Below are positions 24,877 through 35,272 of a stretch of 56,941 bases of DNA, in pieces. The notes below the pieces were generated by a model, which was not told the DNA's origin, made no database searches, and saw only the letters and a list, made by a program, of their open reading frames with translations. Source of the stretch: an uncultured Gammaproteobacteria bacterium (GTDB lineage Bacteria > Pseudomonadota > Gammaproteobacteria > Steroidobacterales > UBA11654); assembly GCA_902595845.1 (NCBI GenBank), contig CACJRN010000009.1:1-56941 (forward strand). Reading direction: 5' to 3'. Position 1 is the first letter of the stretch. Each line of letters opens with the position of its first letter. The position numbers and the translations under genes are program-made.

Positions 24877-26025
24877 TCATTCAGATCGATTTTTGAAGAG
24901 CATGAAATAGATCAAAATCGATAAGGCAATAAATGACCCAGAGTAATAGTTTATAAGTGAAGGATTGCCAGAATTTAATAGAGAAGCAATGACTGCATGA
25001 CCTATTGAAATACCTCCCAATTGAGATGCAGGAATCATAACCGAATAATTTCCGGACCGATCCACTGCAGCAATCATGCCCATCAAGAATGGGCCCACAA
25101 AGTTCCAAGCCACTTGAAAGCAAATGGCTCTCAGCATGAATCCAATCCAGGTGATTTCACCGGTAAAACTCAATATGATCAGAATCTGAACAGTGAGTGC
25201 TCCGAAAATAGCATGAGAGCGGTCAACTTTATCAATCAACATTGAAGCTGAAATTGGACCAATGATACTCATTGCAGTACTGACAAATAATGCTATTCCA
25301 ATTGCATCACTGGATATTCCATTGCCGATCCCATATGGCACTAAATTATTAAAAAAGGGACCAACACCCATTTGCCAAACCACCATAATCAGAAGCCCTA
25401 TCAGGGGCAGGAAAATAATCTGTGACCCATCTTGTGTTTGACCATCATTTGTTTCTGATGGGTTATTTACGGATAGATATTTCACAAAGAACAATCCGAT
25501 GAGGGCAAGAAAAATAGCAGGAATGGTCATTCCTGAAATGCCATATTTTGACATTGCCATTGGAACAAGCAAAGCGGTCAAAGATCCCATGATGACTTGA
25601 GCCGCTACGCTGTAAGCGAAATTTTTATCTGGATTATTTGTGCGTCCAATTGCAGCCACTCCAAGAGAAAAACAAACGCCATGACCAAATAGGCCAGTTA
25701 AGAATCGAACCATAACAAGCAAAGAAAAAGAAGGCTCTTCTGAAAATCCAATACTGGATATAAAGTTTCCCAAAATGATGACTGTGATCCCAAAATACGC
25801 GATGGTCTTCCATTCGTATCTCTGGATCCAAAAAAATCCCAGCATTGAAGACAAAGCCATTCCAGCAATTTCTGCAGAAGATACTAAATTGGCTTGTGAT
25901 TGACTCAACCCCAACTCAGAAATAATGCCACCAACAAAGAATGGCATACCAAAAACAAAGAAAACGCCTACACAACCAATGATGACTGCAGCGAATACTT
26001 CTACTTTTTTATCTGCCATTGTCAT
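24877..26025 (-). CDS. MFS transporter
   Basis: 382 residues with about 12 hydrophobic helices, major facilitator superfamily (VRFLTGLFGHGVCFSLGVAAIG resembles the motif in helices 4-5). The substrate cannot be told. A CATAAT -10 (minus strand, 26032-26037) ends 6 bases before the ATG at 26025 and there is no ribosome-binding site, suggesting a leaderless message; another ATG lies at 26019. Only 26 bases separate it from the divergent nth gene, so the two promoters must overlap. Confidence 0.8.
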   Translation of the reverse strand: MTMADKKVEVFAAVIIGCVGVFFVFGMPFFVGGIISELGLSQSQANLVSSAEIAGMALSSMLGFFWIQRYEWKTIAYFGITVIILGNFISSIGFSEEPSFSLLVMVRFLTGLFGHGVCFSLGVAAIGRTNNPDKNFAYSVAAQVIMGSLTALLVPMAMSKYGISGMTIPAIFLALIGLFFVKYLSVNNPSETNDGQTQDGSQIIFLPLIGLLIMVVWQMGVGPFFNNLVPYGIGNGISSDAIGIALFVSTAMSIIGPISASMLIDKVDRSHAIFGALTVQILIILSFTGEITWIGFMLRAICFQVAWNFVGPFLMGMIAAVDRSGNYSVMIPASQLGGISIGHAVIASLLNSGNPSLINYYSGSFIALSILIYFMLFKNRSE

Positions 26026-26051
26026 CTAATTATTATGCTACATTTGTTTTT

Positions 26052-26705
26052 ATGAATAAATCAGAGAGGGCCAAATTCATCATTGATGCGTTAAATGAGG
26101 CGTATCCAGAAACACCGATCCCACTGAATCACAAAGATGTCTATACTTTATTGATTGCTGTCCTATTGTCTGCTCAGTGTACAGATAAGAGAGTCAATGA
26201 AGTCACGCCTGAACTCTTTGCATTGGCATCAGACCCTCTTTCAATGACAAAATTATCAGTTGAATCTATTTATGAGATTATAAAACCTTGTGGATTAGGT
26301 CCTAAAAAATCGAAAGCAATCAGCGATTTATCATATACATTGGTCCATGAATATGATCAAAAAGTACCCGAATCTTTTGAAGCGCTAGAAAAACTACCTG
26401 GTGTTGGGCATAAGACAGCTTCTGTTGTCATGAGCCAAGGTTTTGGTCACCCAGCATTCCCTGTCGATACCCATATTCATCGACTGGCTCATCGTTGGGG
26501 CTTAAGTAACGGACAAAATGTGCTAAAGACTGAGAGAGATCTCAAAGAGATTTTTCCAGAAGATATCTGGAACAGACTTCATCTGCAAATCATATATTGG
26601 GGAAGAGAAAATTGCCAAGCAAGAGCTTGCTTCGGACTCGAGTGTTATATATGCAAGTCCTGTTACCCAAGGAGAAAGACTCCTATTCAGCACAAAAGGG
26701 GTTAA
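26052..26705 (+). CDS. nth: Endonuclease III
   Basis: 217 residues from the ATG at 26052 (MNKSERAKFI), matching the usual N-terminus. Helix-hairpin-helix EKLPGVGHKTASVV with the catalytic Lys, and the catalytic Asp in FPVDTHIHRLAHRWGL. It removes oxidised pyrimidines from DNA and cuts the abasic site. The C-terminal cysteine region is unusual: ENCQARACFGLECYICKSC gives C-x9-C-x2-C-x2-C with an extra Cys, rather than C-x6-C-x2-C-x5-C of the E. coli enzyme, so cluster binding may differ. It ends one base before the MetG C-domain gene, tail to tail. Confidence 0.93.
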   Translation: MNKSERAKFIIDALNEAYPETPIPLNHKDVYTLLIAVLLSAQCTDKRVNEVTPELFALASDPLSMTKLSVESIYEIIKPCGLGPKKSKAISDLSYTLVHEYDQKVPESFEALEKLPGVGHKTASVVMSQGFGHPAFPVDTHIHRLAHRWGLSNGQNVLKTERDLKEIFPEDIWNRLHLQIIYWGRENCQARACFGLECYICKSCYPRRKTPIQHKRG

Positions 26706-26706
26706 C

Positions 26707-27048
26707 TCAACTCACCCTTTGTCCAGGCTTTGCTCCATCATCTGGTGAAATCAGAAAGACACCTGAATCATCATCACCAGATGCCAATAACATGCCTTCA
26801 GAAACCCCGAAACGCATTTTTCTCGGTTTCAGATTCGCAACCACAACGATCATTTTTCCAACAAGCTCAGAGGGATCATAGTATCCTTTAATGCCTGCAA
26901 ATATGGTTCTTTCCTCTGAACCAATATCCACCCTTATTTCAAGAAGTTTATCTGCCTCTTCAACATCTTTTGCCTCGATAATCTTAGCCACTCTTAAGTC
27001 AACTTTGATGAACTCATCAAAATTAATAATATTTTCTTCGTTACTCAT
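26707..27048 (-). CDS. Free-standing methionyl-tRNA synthetase C-terminal tRNA-binding domain
   Basis: 113 residues forming a single OB-fold tRNA-binding domain (Trbp111/EMAP type): [31 protein letters not shown] and [15 protein letters not shown]. In E. coli this domain is the C-terminus of MetG and makes it dimeric. Here it is a separate gene that overlaps the end of metG by 4 bases (ATGA), so it probably assembles with MetG in trans. A sequencing frameshift is less likely because a proper start codon and full domain are present. Confidence 0.88.
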   Translation of the reverse strand: MSNEENIINFDEFIKVDLRVAKIIEAKDVEEADKLLEIRVDIGSEERTIFAGIKGYYDPSELVGKMIVVVANLKPRKMRFGVSEGMLLASGDDDSGVFLISPDDGAKPGQRVS

Positions 27049-28679
27049 TTTTTAATTATCCTTTCAATATCTTCCTCACGAATTCTATACATGAGGTTTT
27101 CATAATTGTTTATTTTATGATCATTGATCACATCATGAATATTTGACCAATTGAGATCCGATAAGTTCATGAATGACTCTACATTGCTAGCAACATCAGG
27201 CATCACAGGTTTTAACATAATGGTTAATTTTAAGAACATATTGAGGGCATTGGTACAGACCTTCTGAACCTCATCTTTCTTTTCTTCATTTTTAATCATT
27301 ATCCAAGGTTTTTCTTGATCTAAATATTGATTTGCGTTGTCAGCTAAAAGCATGATTTTCCTCATTGATTGACCAAATTCGCGTTTTTCATAATGCGCTT
27401 TTATCTCATTGGCCCCTGAGTCAAATGTTTCCATTAAATCCTTATCTACATCTGCAGATAAGGTATTTTCAAAATGCTCTCTAATGAACTTAGAGCTTCG
27501 ACTGGCAATATTGATCCATTTTCCAATTAAATCTGCATTTATTCTGTTTTGAAAGTCTTCTGTATCGAGATCAAAGTCATCCACGCCTGCAGAACTCTTA
27601 TATGCAAAATAATAACGCAGATATTCTGGATCTAGATGATCTAAATATGTTCTCGCCTTGATGAAAGTGCCTCTGGATTTAGACATTTTTTCACCATTGA
27701 CTGTGAGGAAACCATTGACATAAATTGCATCTGGTTTCTTAACGCCCGCACCTTCCAAAACAGCTGGCCAAAAAAGGGCATGGAAATATATGATGTCCTT
27801 ACCAATAAAATGAACCATGTGTGTGTCTGAACCATCTTTGAAGTATTCTTCAAACTGAAGATCGGATTTTTCCGATAGATTTTTTAGAGATGCAAAATAT
27901 CCAATTGGCGCATCGAGCCAAACATAGAAATATTTATCTTCTTCCCCTGGAATAAGAAAGCCAAAGTAGGGCGCATCTCTGGAAATATCCCAGTCCCTCA
28001 ATCCAACATCAAACCATTCTTTGAGTTTTGATTTTACAGATGAGTGTATATCAATTGTTTCGATCCAATCCTCGAGCATATTTTCAAACTTTGTCAGTTT
28101 CATAAAATAATGCTCAGATTCTTTTAAACTCGGTGCTTTTCCAGATATGGCGGAGATCGGATCAATCAGATCTGTTGGCTTGTATGTTGCGCCACACTTT
28201 TCACAATTGTCTCCATATTGATCAGGGGCATTGCATTTGGGGCATGTACCTCTGACGTAACGATCAGGAAGAAACATATTTTCCTGATCATCATAGGCTT
28301 GCTCAATGACTTCTGTACGAATGCAGTCGTTTTCTTTCAGTCTTTGGTATATCTCTCCGACCAATTCTTCATTTTCTTCCGAATGGGTCGTGTGGTAGTT
28401 GTCAAATGATACGTGAAAGTCATTGAAATCATTCTCATGTTGACGAGTATATTCAGCAGCAAGCTCCACTGGTTCAACTCCCAGGTCTTCAGCGCTCAAC
28501 ATTATTGGTGTTCCATGTGCATCACTTGCGCATATGAAAACCACATCATGCCCTTGCATTCTCTGAAATCTAGACCAAATATCTGCCTGTATGTAACCAA
28601 CCATATGACCAATATGAATCGGACCATTGGCATAGGGCAAAGCATTGGTCACAAAAATTTTTTTATTTTCAAGCGTCAT
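27045..28679 (-). CDS. metG: Methionyl-tRNA synthetase, catalytic and anticodon-binding part
   Basis: 544 residues, against about 677 in E. coli because the tRNA-binding C-domain is encoded separately downstream. HIGH motif in [14 protein letters not shown] (near residue 22), zinc knuckle [23 protein letters not shown] in [12 protein letters not shown] (near 330), and the anticodon-binding helical domain with [10 protein letters not shown]. It attaches methionine to tRNA. It is the middle gene of a leftward run: RND exporter, metG, C-domain. Confidence 0.95.
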   Translation of the reverse strand: MTLENKKIFVTNALPYANGPIHIGHMVGYIQADIWSRFQRMQGHDVVFICASDAHGTPIMLSAEDLGVEPVELAAEYTRQHENDFNDFHVSFDNYHTTHSEENEELVGEIYQRLKENDCIRTEVIEQAYDDQENMFLPDRYVRGTCPKCNAPDQYGDNCEKCGATYKPTDLIDPISAISGKAPSLKESEHYFMKLTKFENMLEDWIETIDIHSSVKSKLKEWFDVGLRDWDISRDAPYFGFLIPGEEDKYFYVWLDAPIGYFASLKNLSEKSDLQFEEYFKDGSDTHMVHFIGKDIIYFHALFWPAVLEGAGVKKPDAIYVNGFLTVNGEKMSKSRGTFIKARTYLDHLDPEYLRYYFAYKSSAGVDDFDLDTEDFQNRINADLIGKWINIASRSSKFIREHFENTLSADVDKDLMETFDSGANEIKAHYEKREFGQSMRKIMLLADNANQYLDQEKPWIMIKNEEKKDEVQKVCTNALNMFLKLTIMLKPVMPDVASNVESFMNLSDLNWSNIHDVINDHKINNYENLMYRIREEDIERIIKK

Positions 28680-28694
28680 GATCTTCGGGTTATT

Positions 28695-31181
28695 TTACCT
28701 GAGTTTCATTAACAACACAGGCAGCAGTGTTAAATTAGCAAATAAGGCAAGTAACATTGCAAATGCTGTGAATAGGCCAAAATAAATGGTAGGGATGAAA
28801 TTAGAAAATGCCAAAATCGAGAATCCAAGAATGATGATCACCGAAGTAAAATAGATTGCTTGCCCTGTGCTATTGTGTGCTTTCTTTATGGCTAGACTTT
28901 GATCTGTATTATCAATCATTTCTTCTCTGAAACGATGAACATAATGGATTGAGTGATCAACACCTATGCCGATGCATATTGCAGCAATTGTTATGGTCAT
29001 GATATCAAGCGGAATATTCATAAGACCCATTAAGCCTAATACTGATGATGATGCGATGATGCTTGGGATCACTGCAATGATCGCAAATTTGATGGATCGA
29101 AATAAAAGCAAAAACATCACCATGATTGCTGCAAAGACAAAGCCAATGGTCAGAATCTGAGAAGTGATTAAGCTCTCAAGGACATTGTTGTATAAGACCA
29201 GCAATCCAGTTAACTTCACTTGTGAATCCTTTAATCCAAGCTCATTTGTTAGGTCACGTTTGATTTTTTTTAATAATTCACCTCTTTGTAAATCAGGATA
29301 TGATTCATAGACTCTGAAAGAGATTCTCAATTGATTCCCATCTTCGGAAAGATATGGATCAAAGAGCGCCTCCTTCACATCATCTGGTACCTTCTTATAG
29401 AGAACAGAAAGAAAGAATGTATCAATTTCATCACCATCATTTAAGGTTTCAAGAACATCCATTGTTGTATCAAATGAAATGACTTTTCCAGCTTCATTCA
29501 ATGATTCCAAATAATCATGAACAGATTCAATGGTTTTCAAGCGATATGAGTTATACCAGTAACTGTCTCCACCAATGTCATATTCATAATCTTCCCCTTC
29601 CTCAAAGAACATCTCATCGAAGAAATCATCTTCAAACATTTGCTCATCATCATTATCAATGAAGAAATCGGGGTCAGCTTCAATAATGATATCGAGGGGT
29701 GTTGTGCCTCCAAGTTCTGAATCAATCACAGTCAATCCTTGGAATATCTCAGTGTCTTCCTTGAATGCTTTTATGAATTGATTTTCAGCTGTCAGCTTCG
29801 TGATTCCAAAGACACTGATTGCAAGCATGATGGTGAAAAAGGCAATGATCTGAAACGGCTTACGAATCACAAGATTGGCAAATCCATTTGTCAGTATTCG
29901 AGTTTTGTCTTTTTTCTCATTGTGATCGATTTTAGAAAATAAGCTCAACAGAGCTGGAAAAAGATTAAAGACCAAAATAAAAATAACCCCCATGCTGATC
30001 AGCATCATCCATCCAAAGTCGATGACTGGCCTTATGCCCGCGATCAACAGTGACCCAAATCCAACCATGGTTGTAATTGTTGTAAACAGGCATGGCTCAA
30101 ATTTGTCTCTCATGGTCATCATGATCAATGAAGAATGATCATTGCCTGGGTGAAGCTTAACGAGTTCTCGGTAGCGAACTGTTAGATGAACAGTAATCGA
30201 AAGGCTAAAAATCAATAACAAAGCCACAAAATTAGCTGAGACAACTGTAACAGGCCATGACATATAGCCCAATACGCCTGTCATAATGAGCAATCCAATA
30301 ACACAACAGATCATTGAGATTATCATCCATTGTGGATTCTTAAATATGACCAAAAGTGCTATCACAAGGAATATCAAAATCAATAATCCGAATACCTCGA
30401 TATCATTTTGAATATAGTCAATCATATCCACTGTGATCATTGGCGCTCCACCAAGAAATATTTCTGCAGATGATTTGTATTGATCCAGGATTTTCCTGAC
30501 ATCTGCAACCATCAATGCAGTTTCATTCCTTTCATCTTTTCTTAGCTTTTTCACTTCTGATGTCAATTGACTAAGCTCATCCAATTCTGTGGCACTGAGA
30601 TTAGAATCCAATCTTTTTGCCCTGAGCACATCTCTTTGATCAATTAAACTCTCGAGCTGAGTGTTCAACCTGATATTCAGAAGCATGGCAGTGGTCTTAG
30701 CATCTTCACTGATGATTAGATTTTGGTATAAGTTGCTTGTTGTGAGCTCAATTTCTGCCAATTCTCTGTCTGTTTCTGGGCTTAGGAAAGTTGGTGCAGA
30801 TTCGGCAATCTCTCCGAGACTTTTGGGCGGAGATTTAAGTAGAGGCACATCAAGAATGCTTACCACAGATTCAATCTGCTCTAGTTGTGACAACTCTGTT
30901 TTGAGATCAATCAATAGATCAATATTCTTTTCTTCAAATAAATCACCTTGTGGACTGATTGTGACAACTAGAAACTCATCATCGCCATATCTTGCTTTTA
31001 TATTTCTGTAATATCGCAAGTCTTCATCATCCTCGAGTAATAAAGTGTCCGATGAAGCATCTAGCTCAAAGTATTGGATGTTATATGAAAAAAACCCCAA
31101 TATTGATAAGACCAATACGATCGCAATAAACGGGTTCGTGGTTGGTTTTTCTAACTGCCAATTGACGATTTTTTTTAACAT
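28695..31181 (-). CDS. RND/MMPL-family exporter
   Basis: 828 residues with the pseudo-duplicated RND layout: one helix, a large periplasmic loop, five or six helices, and repeat. Sterol-sensing-like membrane blocks include VVSANFVALLLIFSLSITVH and ITIAAICIGIGVDHSIHYV. It matches the predicted-exporter group COG1033 rather than AcrB-type drug pumps; no membrane-fusion partner is adjacent. Residues about 500-535, in the second periplasmic loop, form a very acidic insert (FIDNDDEQMFEDDFFDEM then FFEEGEDYEYD). Lipid or hydrophobic-molecule transport is typical of the group; the cargo is unknown. It lies 15 bases upstream of metG. Confidence 0.82.
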   Translation of the reverse strand: MLKKIVNWQLEKPTTNPFIAIVLVLSILGFFSYNIQYFELDASSDTLLLEDDEDLRYYRNIKARYGDDEFLVVTISPQGDLFEEKNIDLLIDLKTELSQLEQIESVVSILDVPLLKSPPKSLGEIAESAPTFLSPETDRELAEIELTTSNLYQNLIISEDAKTTAMLLNIRLNTQLESLIDQRDVLRAKRLDSNLSATELDELSQLTSEVKKLRKDERNETALMVADVRKILDQYKSSAEIFLGGAPMITVDMIDYIQNDIEVFGLLILIFLVIALLVIFKNPQWMIISMICCVIGLLIMTGVLGYMSWPVTVVSANFVALLLIFSLSITVHLTVRYRELVKLHPGNDHSSLIMMTMRDKFEPCLFTTITTMVGFGSLLIAGIRPVIDFGWMMLISMGVIFILVFNLFPALLSLFSKIDHNEKKDKTRILTNGFANLVIRKPFQIIAFFTIMLAISVFGITKLTAENQFIKAFKEDTEIFQGLTVIDSELGGTTPLDIIIEADPDFFIDNDDEQMFEDDFFDEMFFEEGEDYEYDIGGDSYWYNSYRLKTIESVHDYLESLNEAGKVISFDTTMDVLETLNDGDEIDTFFLSVLYKKVPDDVKEALFDPYLSEDGNQLRISFRVYESYPDLQRGELLKKIKRDLTNELGLKDSQVKLTGLLVLYNNVLESLITSQILTIGFVFAAIMVMFLLLFRSIKFAIIAVIPSIIASSSVLGLMGLMNIPLDIMTITIAAICIGIGVDHSIHYVHRFREEMIDNTDQSLAIKKAHNSTGQAIYFTSVIIILGFSILAFSNFIPTIYFGLFTAFAMLLALFANLTLLPVLLMKLR

Positions 31182-31278
31182 TTCTTTATCTTACTCTGAC
31201 TGGTGCATGTTTAAATTTTAGTGCATCATACTATCTACAATAAATAGTTTAATTTATTTCTTTTAATTATCTCGGACT

Positions 31279-31845
31279 ATGACAATTAAATCTGATAACT
31301 GGATCAAAAAAATGGCACAAAATCATGGCATGATTGAACCCTTTGCCGAATCTCAAATAAGACATTCAGATGGAAAAGACTTAATCTCTTATGGAACTTC
31401 AAGTTATGGTTATGATGTTCGATGTGCAACCGAATTTAAAGTATTTACAAATATTAATTCTGCTATCGTAGATCCCAAGTCATTTGATGAAAATAGTTTT
31501 GTGAATTTTGATTCTGATGTTTGCATCATCCCTCCTAATTCATTTGCACTTGCAAGAACAATAGAGTACTTCAGAATACCGAGAAATGTTCTGACCATCT
31601 GTTTGGGTAAATCAACCTATGCACGTTGCGGAATCATTGTAAACGTCACACCACTTGAGCCTGAGTGGGAAGGTCATGTCACGCTTGAGTTTTCAAATAC
31701 AACACCATTGCCCGCTAAAATATATGCCAATGAAGGTGTTGCTCAAATGATATTTCTTGAATCAGATGAAGATTGTGATGAGTCATATAGAGACCGAAAA
31801 GGAAAGTATCAGGGACAGACAGGGGTCACATTACCAAAAACTTAA
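31279..31845 (+). CDS. dcd: dCTP deaminase
   Basis: 188 residues, close to the 193 of E. coli Dcd. The trimeric dUTPase-like fold shows in [34 protein letters not shown] (catalytic Glu at the end) and [13 protein letters not shown]. It converts dCTP to dUTP for thymidylate synthesis. There is no ribosome-binding site and AATTAT lies 8 bases before the ATG, so the mRNA may be leaderless. Its stop codon shares TTAA at 31842-31845 with the stop of convergent purN. Confidence 0.95.
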   Translation: MTIKSDNWIKKMAQNHGMIEPFAESQIRHSDGKDLISYGTSSYGYDVRCATEFKVFTNINSAIVDPKSFDENSFVNFDSDVCIIPPNSFALARTIEYFRIPRNVLTICLGKSTYARCGIIVNVTPLEPEWEGHVTLEFSNTTPLPAKIYANEGVAQMIFLESDEDCDESYRDRKGKYQGQTGVTLPKT

Positions 31846-32504
31846 TCTTTTCTTATAAGCCTAGGTTTCAAAAGGGCTTCACCATCTAGGAAAATATTTC
31901 CAGAGTCAAAGACCAACCTATTCTCACTAAACCACTGTAATGCTTTTGAGTAGATGATGTACTCACCTTGCAGCACTTTTTTTTGTAGCGAGTGATGATC
32001 ATCATTTTTATCAACTTCACACTGATATTGAATGATCACTGGGCCATCATCCAGTTCTGGCACCACAAAGTGAACGCTTGCGCCATGATATTTTTCGTTA
32101 TTATCAATCACTTTTTGATGTGTATTCAATCCCTTATATTTTGGAAGAAGGGACGGGTGGATGTTGAGGATTTTTCCGGAAAAAATATTACAAAAGTTGG
32201 TATCCAATATCTTCATGTAACCAGCCAAAATAATTAGATCTGGATCAAGATCAAGTATCTGTATTTCTACTGATTTATCAAATTCTTTTCTATCTTCAAA
32301 AGTCGAGTAGTCAATGATTTTGGTATCAATGCCTTCTTTTTCTGCTCTTTGGATCCCTTTTGCCATGGGGTTATCTGAAATCACAGAGATCAGATCGATA
32401 TTAAGAGATTTATTATTTATATTTTCAATGATGGCTTGAAGGTTTGTTCCGCTACCAGAGATTAAACAAACAGCTCTGCATTTTGACTGAGTTCCATCAG
32501 CCAT
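31842..32504 (-). CDS. purN: Phosphoribosylglycinamide formyltransferase
   Basis: 220 residues from the ATG at 32504, which overlaps the end of purM by 8 bases. The N-terminus [18 protein letters not shown] holds the phosphate-binding loop. The catalytic Asn-His-Asp are visible in [20 protein letters not shown] and [13 protein letters not shown]. It transfers a formyl group from 10-formyl-THF to GAR, the third step of purine synthesis. The purM-purN order and overlap are standard for gammaproteobacteria. Confidence 0.95.
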   Translation of the reverse strand: MADGTQSKCRAVCLISGSGTNLQAIIENINNKSLNIDLISVISDNPMAKGIQRAEKEGIDTKIIDYSTFEDRKEFDKSVEIQILDLDPDLIILAGYMKILDTNFCNIFSGKILNIHPSLLPKYKGLNTHQKVIDNNEKYHGASVHFVVPELDDGPVIIQYQCEVDKNDDHHSLQKKVLQGEYIIYSKALQWFSENRLVFDSGNIFLDGEALLKPRLIRKD

Positions 32505-33537
32505 GATTGATGATGACAGATTTCTCACCACTTGTTATAGAACCGATCTCATAAGCTTCTAAGTCTTCATCTTGGAAATGCTTGATCACAGAATTTTTAA
32601 CATCCGCTTTAACGATCAGAACATAACCTATGCCACAATTAAATGTTCTGAGCATTTCATTGGAATCGATGCCAGCCTGATCTTGAATCCACTGAAAGAC
32701 AGGAGGCAAGCTCCATGAATTTTTATCAATGATTGCCTGGCAGCCCTCAGGTATGGCTCGAATAATATTCTCTTGAAATCCTCCGCCAGTGATGTGAGCC
32801 ATTGAGCTCACTTCATATTTTTCAATACAACTCAGTACTGAACGACTATATATAATTGTGGGCTTAATGATTTGTGCGCCAATCTTCTCACCATTGATCA
32901 TTTCATCTAAATCCACTGAGTTATCTTCAATCAATTTTCTTATCAAGGAGTATCCATTGGAATGAGGCCCAGATGAAGCGAGACCAATGATTGAATCACC
33001 TTCTGATATTTTTGATCCATCAATGATTTTTTTGTAGTCAACAATGCCCACAGAGAATCCAGCAAGATCAAATTCACCAGACTGATATACGCCTGGCATT
33101 TCTGCAGTTTCTCCACCTATGAGAGCCATTTCAGATTGCAAGCAACCATCTGCAATTCCTTTTATGATTCTCTTTGCTTGTGAGTTATCGAGTTTTGAGG
33201 TTGCGAAATAATCAAGAAAGAACAGTGGTTTTGCACCTGAAGTTATGATGTCATTGACACACATGGCAACCAGATCTACACCAACCCCTTCAAGAATATC
33301 AAGTTGTTGTGCCAATTTGACCTTTGTCCCCACGCCATCCGTTCCCGAGACGAGAACAGGCCGTTCATAATCTTCACTATTCAGCTCAAATAATCCTCCA
33401 AAACCACCAATATTTGATAGTACGCCAGCGGTTAAGGTTTGTTTGATCATAGGTTTGATCTCATCGATGAGATCATTGGCTTTATCGATGTCTACACCAG
33501 AATCTGAGTATGTTATTTTTGACTTTTGATTACTCAT
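32497..33537 (-). CDS. purM: Phosphoribosylformylglycinamidine cyclo-ligase
   Basis: 346 residues, the usual PurM length (AIR synthetase). Hallmarks: TYSDSGVDIDKAN, VSGTDGVGTKVKLA, CVNDIITSGAKPLFFLDY, GGETAEMPGVY and AHITGGGFQENI. It closes the imidazole ring in purine synthesis using ATP. It is first in the leftward purM-purN pair and divergent from a CDP-alcohol phosphatidyltransferase gene, an arrangement seen in other gammaproteobacteria. Confidence 0.96.
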   Translation of the reverse strand: MSNQKSKITYSDSGVDIDKANDLIDEIKPMIKQTLTAGVLSNIGGFGGLFELNSEDYERPVLVSGTDGVGTKVKLAQQLDILEGVGVDLVAMCVNDIITSGAKPLFFLDYFATSKLDNSQAKRIIKGIADGCLQSEMALIGGETAEMPGVYQSGEFDLAGFSVGIVDYKKIIDGSKISEGDSIIGLASSGPHSNGYSLIRKLIEDNSVDLDEMINGEKIGAQIIKPTIIYSRSVLSCIEKYEVSSMAHITGGGFQENIIRAIPEGCQAIIDKNSWSLPPVFQWIQDQAGIDSNEMLRTFNCGIGYVLIVKADVKNSVIKHFQDEDLEAYEIGSITSGEKSVIINHG

Positions 33538-33632
33538 TCCTAAAAAGTGCGTCCTTTCTAATCCGAGCTATGATAATTAATAGAAAGTCTATATTATCAT
33601 CAAGATAATTATTAATCTTTGAGATATTCTTG

Positions 33633-34211
33633 ATGAATTCATATTTTCAATTTCGAATGTCATTTATTCCAAATGCAATCTGCATACTCAGGATAATTTT
33701 GGTGATTCCCATCATTGATTTCTTATGGGACAAGCAATATGAAAATGCGCTTGGACTGATCGCCATCGCAGGTATTTCTGACTTTTTAGATGGCTTTTTA
33801 GCAAAGAGAAATAATTGGAGATCGAAGCTCGGTGCTGCGCTTGATCCAGCAGCAGATAAAATACTTTTGGTGAGCGTGTTTGTCACCTTGTACTTCATGG
33901 ATTTAGTCCCATATTGGTTAATGGCAACAGTTTTGTTGAGAGATGTAATGATTTTATTTGGTCTTGCGCTTTATTATTACTTCATTGAAAAGCCAAGTCC
34001 TGACCCAACTTTCATCAGTAAGTTAAATACATTTTTACAAATATTTTTTGTTCTTTTTGTGATTGCAGGTCAGATATTTAATCCAAATTTTGATCTTTTA
34101 ATCCAGTTCACAGGAGCCTTGGTTTTCCTGACTTCAATCCTAAGCGGAGTGGATTATTGGATTTCCTGGTCGATTAGAGCGAAGCAGATTATTACAGCAA
34201 GGGCCACTTAA
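33633..34211 (+). CDS. CDP-alcohol phosphatidyltransferase (PgsA-like)
   Basis: 192 residues with about six membrane helices. The CDP-alcohol motif D-G-x2-A-x9-G-x3-D-x3-D is present as SDFLDGFLAKRNNWRSKLG then AALDPAADK. Products of this family include phosphatidylglycerophosphate and cardiolipin; the fit to PgsA is good but not exclusive, because the gene sits between purM and hda, where many gammaproteobacteria have a PgsA-like paralogue. Start at ATG 33633; another in-frame ATG at 33657 is possible. It is followed by hda after 3 bases. Confidence 0.82.
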   Translation: MNSYFQFRMSFIPNAICILRIILVIPIIDFLWDKQYENALGLIAIAGISDFLDGFLAKRNNWRSKLGAALDPAADKILLVSVFVTLYFMDLVPYWLMATVLLRDVMILFGLALYYYFIEKPSPDPTFISKLNTFLQIFFVLFVIAGQIFNPNFDLLIQFTGALVFLTSILSGVDYWISWSIRAKQIITARAT

Positions 34212-34214
34212 AAA

Positions 34215-34895
34215 GTGAAACAGATTCCACTCCCAGTAGTGATCTCTCAATATATGACTTTTGAGAGCTTTTTTATTGGAGAGAACTCGGCATTAATAGA
34301 GGCTCTAAAGGATGAAGATCAGAAGCTAATTTGGATTACAGCAGATTCAGGAAATGGAAAAACGCATCTTCTAAGCTCCTTGTGTAATGAATATGATTCT
34401 TTTGATAAGCGCATTCAGTATCTGAATATGGATGAGATAAAGGATTATTCATCCGAGATCATTGAAGGGCTTGAAGGATTGGATTTGATTGCTATAGATG
34501 CCATGGATTCTGTGATTGGACAGCATTCTTGGGAGGAAAAATTAATGCATCTTTATGAGAGTATTTTAAATACTAATACTCGATTAATCATTGCATCTAA
34601 GGAGACACCAAAAGGTCTGGATTTCAAGATACCAGACTTAGCATCCCGCTTTTCACTGAGTTTATTATTCAGGGTAAAACCACTTGATGACGATGGTCTT
34701 GTCTTTGCCGCTCAGCATCATGCCAAAGCAAGAGGGTTTGAACTGCCTGATGATTCCGCTAAATTTATCATTAAGCGAACAGCAAGAACTGTCACTTCTT
34801 TGATGGATATTCTTGATACGCTTGATTATGAGTCACTATCAAGTCAAAGGAAACTGACCATACCTTTTGTTAAGTCTATACTGAAGCTCAGTTGA
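34215..34895 (+). CDS. hda: DnaA-homologue Hda
   Basis: 226 residues from GTG at 34215. The N-terminus KQIPLPV is a sliding-clamp binding motif, as required for Hda to act on DnaA together with the beta clamp. Walker A is ADSGNGKTHLLSSL, Walker B LDLIAIDAMD, and the AAA+ lid has DLASRFSLSLLF. Hda stimulates ATP hydrolysis by DnaA and prevents re-initiation of replication. It lies 3 bases after the CDP-alcohol phosphatidyltransferase gene. Confidence 0.92.
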   Translation: MKQIPLPVVISQYMTFESFFIGENSALIEALKDEDQKLIWITADSGNGKTHLLSSLCNEYDSFDKRIQYLNMDEIKDYSSEIIEGLEGLDLIAIDAMDSVIGQHSWEEKLMHLYESILNTNTRLIIASKETPKGLDFKIPDLASRFSLSLLFRVKPLDDDGLVFAAQHHAKARGFELPDDSAKFIIKRTARTVTSLMDILDTLDYESLSSQRKLTIPFVKSILKLS

Positions 34896-34969
34896 ACCAA
34901 CCTTTGATTATCATATGGACTCGGTTTGTTTTGATTGATATTCTTTGTCTTGTTAATTAGTCCATTGAA

Positions 34970-35272
34970 ATGAAGAATTATTTAATATCTTTGATGATCG
35001 TGTTTACGCTGAGCGCTTGCGCTTCATTGCCTCCGTTACAAGAGATGAGTAATGCAAGACAAACCATAGCTGCGGCAAAAGAGATGAACTCTTCTGCTGA
35101 GCAATCTCAAAAAATACAAGAAGCCGAGCGACTTTTATCCAGGGCTGAAAGGAGAATGGAAGTGAATCTTTATGAATCTGCAAGGCAAGATGCACTAAGG
35201 GCTCAAAAGGAAGCCATAGAATTCATAGAGTGGGCAATTTCACAATCGGCAGATAAGAAAGGGGATGACTAA
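34970..35272 (+). CDS. DUF4398 lipoprotein
   Basis: 100 residues. Lipoprotein signal with lipobox LSAC (lipidated Cys near residue 17), then a two-helix DUF4398 domain (MSNARQTIAAAKEMN, EAERLLSRAERRM, YESARQDALRAQKEAIEFI). The family often sits near OmpA-like cell-envelope proteins; the function is not established. Its stop codon touches that of the convergent proS. Confidence 0.82.
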   Translation: MKNYLISLMIVFTLSACASLPPLQEMSNARQTIAAAKEMNSSAEQSQKIQEAERLLSRAERRMEVNLYESARQDALRAQKEAIEFIEWAISQSADKKGDD

